Translations under genes and position numbers: made by a program
The notes under the pieces: generated by a model
The model's database searches: none
What the model was told of the DNA's origin: nothing
The model's input: the letters and a program-made list of their open reading frames with translations, nothing else
Shown: positions 7,631 to 14,510 of the stretch, in pieces
Layout: each line of letters opens with the position of its first letter
Position numbering within the stretch: the first letter of the stretch is position 1
NCBI GenBank assembly: GCA_963711725.1
Contig: CAVQFO010000042.1
Coordinates: 1-64,000, forward strand
Reading direction: 5' to 3'
DNA from: CAVQFO01 sp963711725
Lineage (GTDB): Bacteria; Pseudomonadota; Gammaproteobacteria; Nitrococcales; Aquisalimonadaceae
DNA length: 64,000 nucleotides

Positions 7631-8600
7631 CCTGCCCGCCCTGAAAAAGGCCGTGGACGGCGGCGCCGATGCCGTTTACCTGGGGCTGCGAGACGACACC
7701 AATGCCCGCCACTTCGCGGGCCTGAATTTCGACGACCGGCGGCTGGCGGAGGGCATCGCCTATGCCCATGACCGCGGCAGCCAGGTCTTCATGGCGGTGA
7801 ACACCTACGCCCAGGCCCAGGGTTGGAACCGCTGGCAGACCGCCGTGGACAAGGCCGCCGATTTGGGCGTGGACGCGCTGATCGCCGCCGATATCGGCGT
7901 ACTGGACTACGCCGCCCGCTGTCACCCGGACCTGCGTCTGCACCTGTCCGTCCAGGGCTCGGCCACCAATCCCGACGCCCTGCGCTTCTATTACGAGCAA
8001 TTCGGGATTCGCCGGGCGGTACTGCCACGGGTCCTGTCCGTGGCGCAGGTTGCCCGGGTCGCCGAGCAAAGCCCGGTGGAACTGGAGGTCTTCGGCTTCG
8101 GCAGCCTGTGCATCATGGTGGAAGGGCGGTGCTTGCTCTCCTCCTACGTCACCGGCGAATCGCCCAACACCTACGGTGCCTGCTCGCCGGCCAGCGCCGT
8201 GCGCTGGGAGCAAAAGGGGCCGGTTCTTGATTCCCGGCTCAACGGCGTACTGATCGACCGCTTCAAGGATGGCGAGAACGCCGGCTATCCGACGCTGTGC
8301 AAGGGCCGGTTCAACGTTGCCGGCAACGTCTATCACGCCCTGGAAGAGCCCACCAGTCTCAACACCCTGGAGCTGCTGCCGCAACTAAGCGCCATGGGCA
8401 TCGCCGCGGTAAAGCTGGAGGGGCGCCAGCGCAGTCCCGCCTATATCGAGCAGATCACGCGCGTCTGGCGGGCCGCCCTGGATGCCTGCGCCCGTGATGC
8501 AGCCGGCTATCGCCCACGGGAAGACTGGCTCCGCGCTCTGGCGGCCTTGTCCGAGGGGAGTCAGACCACCCTCGGCGCCTATCACCGTTCCTGGCAATAG
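7605..8600 (+). CDS. ubiU: UbiU, O2-independent ubiquinone hydroxylation protein (U32 family)
   Basis: A peptidase-U32-like iron-sulfur protein that with UbiV hydroxylates ubiquinone intermediates without oxygen. The 331-residue product begins MELVCPAGSLPALKKAVDGG. It keeps the four cluster cysteines in the arrangement CIMVEGRC, GAC and TLCKGRF expected for the [4Fe-4S] site. The ATG at 7605 is supported by GGGGAG eight bases upstream and lies inside the end of yhcC, indicating translational coupling. The following ubiV starts 58 bp after the stop. Confidence 0.93.
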   Translation: MELVCPAGSLPALKKAVDGGADAVYLGLRDDTNARHFAGLNFDDRRLAEGIAYAHDRGSQVFMAVNTYAQAQGWNRWQTAVDKAADLGVDALIAADIGVLDYAARCHPDLRLHLSVQGSATNPDALRFYYEQFGIRRAVLPRVLSVAQVARVAEQSPVELEVFGFGSLCIMVEGRCLLSSYVTGESPNTYGACSPASAVRWEQKGPVLDSRLNGVLIDRFKDGENAGYPTLCKGRFNVAGNVYHALEEPTSLNTLELLPQLSAMGIAAVKLEGRQRSPAYIEQITRVWRAALDACARDAAGYRPREDWLRALAALSEGSQTTLGAYHRSWQ

Positions 8601-8658
8601 GATCGGCGGCGCTGGATTACGCGGTTGCGTCGCACGGCGCAGGCCTGGAGGAATCGTC

Positions 8659-9552
8659 ATGAAGCTATCCCTTGGACCCAACCTCTATCTCTGGCCCCGG
8701 GAGGAACTACTGGGCCTTTATGAAGCAGTGAAGGACAGCCCCGCGGACACCGTTTATCTGGGGGAGACGGTATGCTCGAAACGCCGGCCGCTGAGCACCG
8801 GGGAATGGCTGGAGCTGGCCAGGGATCTGGCGGCCGCCGGCAAGGAGGTGGTGCTTTCCTCCCTGACCCTGATCGAGGCTGGCTCGGAACTCGCGGCGCT
8901 CAGGAAGCTGTGCGGAAACGGTGAATTCCAGGTGGAGGCCAACGACTTCAGCGCCATCTACCGTCTCGGCCAGGCCGGGATTCCGTTCGTCGTCGGTCCG
9001 GCGGTCAACATCTACAATGCCAACAGCCTGGAGTTGCTGTACCGCCAGGGCATGCGCCGATGGGTCGTCCCCTTCGAGATGTCGGGCGAGCAGCTGCGCG
9101 CCATCCTGGGCGCGGCCGATGATCGGGGCTTCCGCGAGACGCTGGAAGTGGAGGTATTCGCCCACGGCTACCTGCCGTTGGCCTATTCGGCCCGGTGCTT
9201 CACGGCTCGCGCCCACGACCGGCCCAAGGACGACTGCCGGTTCGTGTGCGTGGACTATCCCGAGGGCCTGCCCATGGACACCCGCGAGGGCGAGTCGTTC
9301 CTGCGGATCAACGGCATTCAGACCCAGTCCGGCCGCAAATACAGTCTGCTCGCCGACTGGCGCGACCTGGCGGATGCGGGGGTGGACATGCTGCGCGTCA
9401 GCCCGGAGCCGGTGACAACACTTCGTGTCCTGGCCGCCTTCCGCGAGGCGCTCGACGGTGGGGATGTTGTTGCGCCGGTGGAGGAGGCGGAGTCCTGCAA
9501 CGGTTACTGGCACGGGGTCCCGGGGATGGATTCAGCGGTGGGCGGGCCCTGA
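8659..9552 (+). CDS. ubiV: UbiV, O2-independent ubiquinone hydroxylation protein (U32 family)
   Basis: Partner of UbiU in anaerobic ubiquinone synthesis. The 297-residue product starts MKLSLGPNLYLWPREELLG. It has Cys39 (ETVCSKR) and the C-terminal trio SARCFTARA, DDCRFVC, matching the four cysteines that bind the [4Fe-4S] cluster in this family. GGAGG precedes the ATG at 8659; an earlier in-frame ATG would add 59 poorly conserved residues. Its 3' end overlaps the convergent ubiT gene by 21 bp. Confidence 0.93.
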   Translation: MKLSLGPNLYLWPREELLGLYEAVKDSPADTVYLGETVCSKRRPLSTGEWLELARDLAAAGKEVVLSSLTLIEAGSELAALRKLCGNGEFQVEANDFSAIYRLGQAGIPFVVGPAVNIYNANSLELLYRQGMRRWVVPFEMSGEQLRAILGAADDRGFRETLEVEVFAHGYLPLAYSARCFTARAHDRPKDDCRFVCVDYPEGLPMDTREGESFLRINGIQTQSGRKYSLLADWRDLADAGVDMLRVSPEPVTTLRVLAAFREALDGGDVVAPVEEAESCNGYWHGVPGMDSAVGGP

Positions 9553-10044
9553 AAGCCGGTCCGCCAGATCGGCCGCCCGCTGCAGGCCCCACTCCAACGG
9601 CCTCGGCAGTTCCGAGGGGTCCAGGCTGTCCAGCAGGTTCTTCACCGCCAGGCCCAGCTCGGTGTCGCCCTCCACCACGATGCGGCGTTGGAAAAACAAG
9701 GTGTCGGGGTCGCGCCGGCGGGCCGCCATGAGCAGGAAATCGCGAGCGGACCCACGAATGGTCGCAGCGGCGGCGTGTCCGGCCGGATACATGGCCAGGC
9801 GCTCGCCCTCCAGACCGAAGAGCCAGGGACGCCCCATTTCCCGGATATGCACGGCCAGAATCCGGCCGCGAAGGAAATCCATGTCGCCATCGGCCAGGGC
9901 TCGACGCAGGACATGACTCAGCACGCCCGTCAAGAGACGGCGTTCCAAAAAGAAAGGGGCCAAGCGCGCCGGAAGAAACAGGGCAGGCGTTAGCGTTTCG
10001 CCCGGCTGGCCGGACCCCTTGTCTCGAAGAGTCGAGTACGACAA
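9532..10044 (-). CDS. ubiT: UbiT, SCP2-domain ubiquinone biosynthesis accessory factor
   Basis: An SCP2-type lipid-binding protein needed with UbiU and UbiV for anaerobic ubiquinone synthesis. The hallmark blocks are ARDFLLMAARRRDPDTLFFQ and RRIVVEGDTELGLAVKNLLD. No ATG exists in frame after the predicted transcript start. The TTG ending at 10044 gives about 170 residues, close to the family length, but its ribosome site is weak, so the start is uncertain. The gene is convergent with ubiV and has its own FNR-type promoter. Confidence 0.85.
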   Translation of the reverse strand: MSYSTLRDKGSGQPGETLTPALFLPARLAPFFLERRLLTGVLSHVLRRALADGDMDFLRGRILAVHIREMGRPWLFGLEGERLAMYPAGHAAAATIRGSARDFLLMAARRRDPDTLFFQRRIVVEGDTELGLAVKNLLDSLDPSELPRPLEWGLQRAADLADRLSGPAHR

Positions 10045-10142
10045 ATGCCAAACCGATGAGTGTTGCGTTATCGACTTCCACCCGTGGCAACGGGAGGAAC
10101 GCGACGGCTCCCGGGAATGCTCTCCCAATCGCCGCGAAGACC

Positions 10143-10183
10143 ATCTTACGGACCTGGCCCGCCGGCGCCTTAACACAGATCAA
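10143..10183 (-). promoter_or_regulatory. FNR/ANR-type site and class II promoter of ubiT
   Basis: On the minus strand TTGATctgtGTTAA (10183-10170) matches the FNR/ANR box at 8 of 10 positions, and TAAGAT (10148-10143) is a good -10 box. A start near 10135 puts the box centre at -41.5. This is the same geometry as the ubiUV promoter at 6605, so both arms of the pathway appear to share oxygen control. Confidence 0.72.
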
Positions 10184-10288
10184 GAACGGGCATCACCCGG
10201 GGTTCACGGGAGGGAACGCTGCCGAAGCCTTGAAGGGGGAACAGCTACCCCAATTTCGAGTATGTCCAAGTCGTATCGAGGCCCGGCC

Positions 10289-10684
10289 ATGCTCAGAATC
10301 GTCCGTTTTTCACGTAGCGTTTCGTTGATTCTCGCCGTGGCGCTGGCGGCCTGCGGCGTGGCGTACGGCGAGAGCGGCGGTCAATACCAGGTTCGCGGCG
10401 TCATCGACGCCGTGAAAAGCCATGTAAGCATCTTCATCAACGGCGACGAGGTGATCCACCAAGGCATTCTGGATCTCTCGACCCGGCAGATGGGCAAGGG
10501 GACGATCAGCGAGACGGACGTCTCGCCCTTGAAAGGGACCTACCAGGGCAAGCCCGTGGAGGTGAGCTGCTACAACACGCCCTGGACCTCGGATATCTAT
10601 TGCCAGATCCAGGTGAGCAACCGGCTCGTCAAGACATTGACCTTCTATCAGCCCAGCCCCGACGGCAATTACCGGGCGGACTGA
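10289..10684 (+). CDS. Small exported protein, probable lipoprotein, unknown function
   Basis: A 131-residue protein with an N-terminal hydrophobic segment (SVSLILAVALAAC) ending in a lipobox-like LAAC, so it may be a lipoprotein or a secreted protein. The mature part is polar and predicted beta-rich (YQVRGVIDAVKSHVSIFING). It contains two further cysteines (VSCYNTPWTSDIYCQIQ). No family was recognised. It diverges from ubiT and shares its upstream region. The ATG at 10289 is chosen because the signal sequence begins there; 10262 is an alternative. Confidence 0.6.
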   Translation: MLRIVRFSRSVSLILAVALAACGVAYGESGGQYQVRGVIDAVKSHVSIFINGDEVIHQGILDLSTRQMGKGTISETDVSPLKGTYQGKPVEVSCYNTPWTSDIYCQIQVSNRLVKTLTFYQPSPDGNYRAD

Positions 10685-10745
10685 AGCGGCCACCGCCGCA
10701 GGCGCACGCGCGCGACGACGGTGGCGAAGCCGGGCCGTGTCTCAA

Positions 10746-10961
10746 TCAGTGGGCTTGGCGCTCACGGTGGACGGGCTGTCCGACGCCCAGCCGGGCCAGG
10801 AATTTCTCCATCAGGCACCATTGCGTGAACGCCGACTGCAGCAGGTTCGCGCCCACGAACGCGGTGAACAGAAACCAAGCCGGATGCACGAACCAGCCCA
10901 GCGCCAGGGAAATCAGTATAAATGTGCCCGCAATCGCGCGGATATAGCGTTCCATAGTCAT
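10746..10961 (-). CDS. DUF2892 (YgaP-like) inner-membrane protein
   Basis: A 71-residue protein starting MTMERYIRAIAGTFILISLA with two transmembrane helices, matching the DUF2892/YgaP transmembrane domain. GAGGAGG upstream supports the ATG ending at 10961 over the upstream in-frame ATG at 11009. In other bacteria such proteins accompany rhodanese and sulfide-handling genes. A palindrome resembling CsoR/CstR operators lies about 75 bp upstream, which hints at sulfur or copper control; this is inference. Confidence 0.78.
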   Translation of the reverse strand: MTMERYIRAIAGTFILISLALGWFVHPAWFLFTAFVGANLLQSAFTQWCLMEKFLARLGVGQPVHRERQAH

Positions 10962-11035
10962 AACGGCTGGTGCCTCCTCGAATAATTCCGTTGATTCATG
11001 GGCCGGCAAGCCGGCCTCTTTAACTTATCCCAATG

Positions 11036-11051
11036 ATACCCCCTGGGGTAT
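11036..11051. promoter_or_regulatory. CsoR/CstR-like operator palindrome
   Basis: ATACCCC-CT-GGGGTAT is a perfect 7-bp inverted repeat. G/C runs flanked by ATA/TAT are the hallmark of operators bound by the CsoR family of copper sensors and CstR persulfide sensors. It lies about 75 bp upstream of the minus-strand DUF2892 gene. No regulator of that family is encoded in this window. Confidence 0.5.
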
Positions 11052-11244
11052 ATGAAGTCAATCGAACACTGCCCTCGGAGGGGCCTGTCCGTCGATCTCA
11101 TAGCCGCCAACTTCCTCGCGCCGTGGCACCCAAGTCACTGTGCATGAAGGGATCGTCCGTATCCGAACGCCGCTCGCGGTGCTATCGTGTTGCACATCTC
11201 CTTAAGCAGGAAAGCGGGTCCATCCCGACAACGAGGTGCAATCG

Positions 11245-12423
11245 ATGTCCGACGTCGTCATTTGCCACCCGGTGCGCACCGCAATCGGCTCCTACGGCGG
11301 CTCACTGAGCACGGTACCCGCGGCCACGCTTGCGGCGGCGACGATGCGGGAGTGCCTGCATCGAGCCGGCGACAACGCGGGAGACGTGGAACAGGTGGTT
11401 CTTGGGCAGGTCGTCCAGGCGGGGTGCGGCATGAACCCGGCACGCCAGGCGGCGTTGGAAGCGGGCCTGCCCATTACCGTTCCCGCCATGACAGTGAACC
11501 GTGTTTGCGGCGCCGGCGCCCAGGCGGTGGTCAGCGCCGCGCTGGAGGTCATTTCCGGCAACGCCGAGTGCACCCTCGCCGGGGGCATGGAAAACCTGGA
11601 TTTGGCGCCCTACCTGCTCGAACGCCAGCGCTGGGGCTACCGCATGGGAGATGCAGCGATCGCCGACGCCATGCTTCGCGACGGCCTCAACGACGCCTTT
11701 TCCGGCGAGCACTCCGGGTGGCATACCGAAGACCTGGCCCGGGCCTACGGCGTGAGCCGGGCCGATCAGGACGCCTGGGCGGCCCGCTCCCACCAGCGCT
11801 TCTCCCGGGCCCAGGCCGCGGGGCACTTCGACGGCGAGATCGTCCCCGTGGACATCGCGGGCCGGCGGGGCACCGTGAGGTTCGACCGCGACGAACACAA
11901 TCGACCCGACGCCAACCTGGAATCCCTGTCGCGGCTCAAACCGGCATTCCGCGACGACGGCAGCATAACCGCCGGCAATGCCCCAGGCCTGAACAGCGCC
12001 GCAGCCGCCATGCTGGTGGCCGATCACGTCTGGGCCGACGCCAACGGACTGGAACCCATGGCACGGCTGATGGCCTACGGCCTGGCCGCCGTGGAGCCCG
12101 GCATGTTCGGCATCGCTCCGGTGCCAGCCATGCGCCAGGCCCTGGCCCGGGCCAACTGGGAGATATCCGACCTGGAGCGTGTGGAAATCAACGAGGCCTT
12201 CGCTGCCATTGCCCTGGCCTGCCAGCGGGAGCTGGGGCTGCCCGAGGACGTGGTCAACGTGGAGGGCGGGGCCATCGCCCACGGCCACCCCCTGGGCGCA
12301 ACGGGCGCCGTTCTGATCACCCGGCTGCTCCACTCCATGCGCCGGGACGGCCTCAAACGCGGCGCCGTGACCTTGTGCATCGGCGGCGGCCAGGGCATAG
12401 CCCTGCTGTTCGAGGCGTTGTAA
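11245..12423 (+). CDS. Acetyl-CoA C-acyltransferase (thiolase)
   Basis: A 392-residue thiolase of usual length that condenses or cleaves acyl-CoA. The nucleophilic Cys88 is in NRVCGAGAQAV, the catalytic His in GGAIAHGHPLGATGA, and the second Cys in LCIGGGQGIALLFE. It could serve acetoacetyl-CoA formation for PHB or beta-oxidation; the sequence alone does not decide. The ATG at 11245 has GAGG about 8 bases upstream; a GTG three codons earlier is an alternative. No other PHB synthesis gene is adjacent. Confidence 0.9.
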   Translation: MSDVVICHPVRTAIGSYGGSLSTVPAATLAAATMRECLHRAGDNAGDVEQVVLGQVVQAGCGMNPARQAALEAGLPITVPAMTVNRVCGAGAQAVVSAALEVISGNAECTLAGGMENLDLAPYLLERQRWGYRMGDAAIADAMLRDGLNDAFSGEHSGWHTEDLARAYGVSRADQDAWAARSHQRFSRAQAAGHFDGEIVPVDIAGRRGTVRFDRDEHNRPDANLESLSRLKPAFRDDGSITAGNAPGLNSAAAAMLVADHVWADANGLEPMARLMAYGLAAVEPGMFGIAPVPAMRQALARANWEISDLERVEINEAFAAIALACQRELGLPEDVVNVEGGAIAHGHPLGATGAVLITRLLHSMRRDGLKRGAVTLCIGGGQGIALLFEAL

Positions 12424-12445
12424 AGCCCGATCGCACGATAGCAGG

Positions 12446-12494
12446 GTGATCCAGGTCAAGATCACCTGTCGTCCCCGGCCTTAGTCTGACGTCA
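12446..12494 (+). promoter_or_regulatory. candidate FNR/ANR site before the hemN-like gene
   Basis: GTGATccagGTCAA at 12446-12459 matches the FNR/ANR box at 8 of 10 positions. A weak -10 (TAGTCT, 12482-12487) would give a start near 12494 and again a -41.5 spacing. Anaerobic control is common for hemN genes. Weaker than the sites at 6605 and 10170. Confidence 0.55.
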
Positions 12495-12518
12495 TCGCTT
12501 ATTTTCGAGTGACCCGAC

Positions 12519-13880
12519 ATGGCCGCGAGGATCATCGCCCCCGAGCGTTACATTCGCTATCTGGAGGCGGCCCCCACCTATTGCTTCTATCCGCCGACCT
12601 CCCGCTATGGCGGCGATTTCGACGAGGCGGCCTATCGCGCCGGCGCCAGGCGATCCAATGAGGACCTCATGCCCCGGCCGCTGGCCGTCTATGTGCATCT
12701 GCCGTTCTGCAGGCGCGGCTGCTTCTATTGCACCTGTCCCAAGGCGGTGGTCGCCGGCGCCGGTGATCCCGAGACGTACCTCCGCGCCCTCGCCCACGAA
12801 CTGACGCTGCAATCGGCCCTGTTCGACCGCGATCGAGACGTCGAATACGTCCACTGGCTCGGATGCACTGTCGCCGCCCTGGGCAACGACGGTCTGGCCG
12901 CAGTGCATCAGACACTGCGGCAGCACTATGGATGGAACTCCGCCCCCGATTGCGGCATCGAGTTGGACCCCCGCGACATCACACCCGGGCTTATGCCTCG
13001 ATTGAGGGATCAAGGATTCACCCGGATCAGCCTTGGCGTTCAGGCATTCTCCACGGCGGACCAGACGGCCGCCAACCGCGCCTACGACGGCGACGCCGTG
13101 GCCGCGGCAATGGCCGATGCGCGCCGCGAGGGCATGAAGACGGTCACCGCTGAACTGGTCTGCGGCCTGCCGGGGCAGGCCACGGACGACTTCGTGGCCA
13201 CGACCGACGCATTGCTGGCGCTGACGCCGGACCGTATCGCCATCCATGACCGCGTGGAAGGGGCGGCGTCACCCCCTACACATCCCGAGTCCCTCGAGCA
13301 ACGGGCCGAACTCTTCCTCGAAGCCGCAAAACACATCCTCGATTCGGGTTACGCCCATATCGGCCGCGGCTGCTTTACCCGCACCACCGATCCATTGGCC
13401 CATGCCTTCGAGGCCGGGACCCTGCAATTCGGCTACTACGGCTACTACGCGGGCGAACGGCGGGATCTCGTCGGCGCCGGCCTGGGCGCCATCACCGAAG
13501 TGGCCACGGTCTGCGAGCAACATTACGCGGACCCGGCGGATTACCATCACGCCCTATCCCGAGGCCGCCTGCCCGTGGAGCGCGGCTTGGTGTTGTCCGA
13601 CGAAGACCTGTTGCGGCGGGATGTAGTGGTCGGACTGCTGGCCCGCTCCCGAGTGGACTACCGGCTTCTGGAGGAACGCTATCGCATCTCGTTCGACCAG
13701 TTTTTCGCCGGCCAACAATCCACCCTGAATGCCATGGCGGCCGACGGCCTGCTGGAAATGGAGGCCGATGGGCTGGTGGTTACCCCCGAGGGCCGCTTCG
13801 TCCTGCCCGCCATCTGCACGGTCTTTGAACAGGCCACACCATCATCGGCGCGCGTCACCCCGTTCCCAAGAATCCTCTAG
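12519..13880 (+). CDS. HemN-like radical SAM protein with altered active-site motifs
   Basis: A 453-residue protein with HemN (oxygen-independent coproporphyrinogen III dehydrogenase) architecture. The cluster motif CRRGCFYCTC keeps the HemN spacing, and the C-terminal HemN domain is present (DLLRRDVVVGLLARSRVDY). However, the usual GGGTPT reads WLGCTV, the usual DHF motif reads GCF, and the RNFQGYTT block reads FGYYGYYAG. It may be a divergent HemN or a paralogue with another radical SAM job. A candidate FNR site lies upstream. Start at the ATG at 12519. Confidence 0.75.
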   Translation: MAARIIAPERYIRYLEAAPTYCFYPPTSRYGGDFDEAAYRAGARRSNEDLMPRPLAVYVHLPFCRRGCFYCTCPKAVVAGAGDPETYLRALAHELTLQSALFDRDRDVEYVHWLGCTVAALGNDGLAAVHQTLRQHYGWNSAPDCGIELDPRDITPGLMPRLRDQGFTRISLGVQAFSTADQTAANRAYDGDAVAAAMADARREGMKTVTAELVCGLPGQATDDFVATTDALLALTPDRIAIHDRVEGAASPPTHPESLEQRAELFLEAAKHILDSGYAHIGRGCFTRTTDPLAHAFEAGTLQFGYYGYYAGERRDLVGAGLGAITEVATVCEQHYADPADYHHALSRGRLPVERGLVLSDEDLLRRDVVVGLLARSRVDYRLLEERYRISFDQFFAGQQSTLNAMAADGLLEMEADGLVVTPEGRFVLPAICTVFEQATPSSARVTPFPRIL

Positions 13881-14020
13881 CCCGAATGCGGTCACCCACG
13901 CTTTATGGGGCGGACATATCCCTGCAAAGGAACCTGCCTACCATCCGCGGCATAGCCGGCGGGCCGGTTAACATCCCAGAACGGGCCGCACCGCGCCGGA
14001 CGCACCAACGGATCACAATC

Positions 14021-14467
14021 ATGACCCCGTCCAATCCCAAGATCGTCGTCGCCCAGTGGCTGAATCCGATGCTGCTGGAGCTGTTGGGCAAGGCGTGCGA
14101 CGTGGAACTCCACCCCGGGGATCAGCCTTTGGGTGTACCCGATCTGCTATGCCGCAGCCGGGATGCGGACGGCATTCTGATCGCCGATGCCCGGGGCCTG
14201 GACGAAGCCTTCCTGTCCGCCTGTCCCGGCCTGCGGCTACTGGGTGTTCCCGCCAGTCGACCGCCCGCCATCCGCCAACAACAATCGTGCGAGCGCCGGG
14301 GCGTCTGGGTCGTCTCCTTCCCGTCTCTGCTTCTGGCCCGACCCGCCGAACTCAACGTGGACCTGGCCGCCGACACAGTCCGCCCCCTGTTTCAGGCGCT
14401 CAGCGGTGACCGGCCCGAGAGCGCCCTTAACAACCCGAGCTTCGCCCGGATATCAGCTGTAGCCTGA
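14021..14467 (+). pseudogene. Shortened D-2-hydroxyacid dehydrogenase-like protein without its NAD domain
   Basis: 148 residues resembling the N-terminal catalytic half of D-isomer 2-hydroxyacid (phosphonate-type) dehydrogenases. KIVVAQWLNPMLLELLGKAC, LDEAFLSACPGLRLLGVPAS and ERRGVWVVSFPSLL align with the usual order. The NAD-binding domain with its GxGxxG motif is missing; after PAELNVDLAAD the sequence passes almost straight to a C-terminal-looking piece (ESALNNPSF). It looks like an internal deletion and is unlikely to be an active dehydrogenase, though the frame is open. Placed between the hemN-like gene and the cytochrome. Confidence 0.6.
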
Positions 14468-14510
14468 TAGAGGGTTGCGCGGCCCGGCCGCCACCCCCAT
14501 TGAATTCGCC

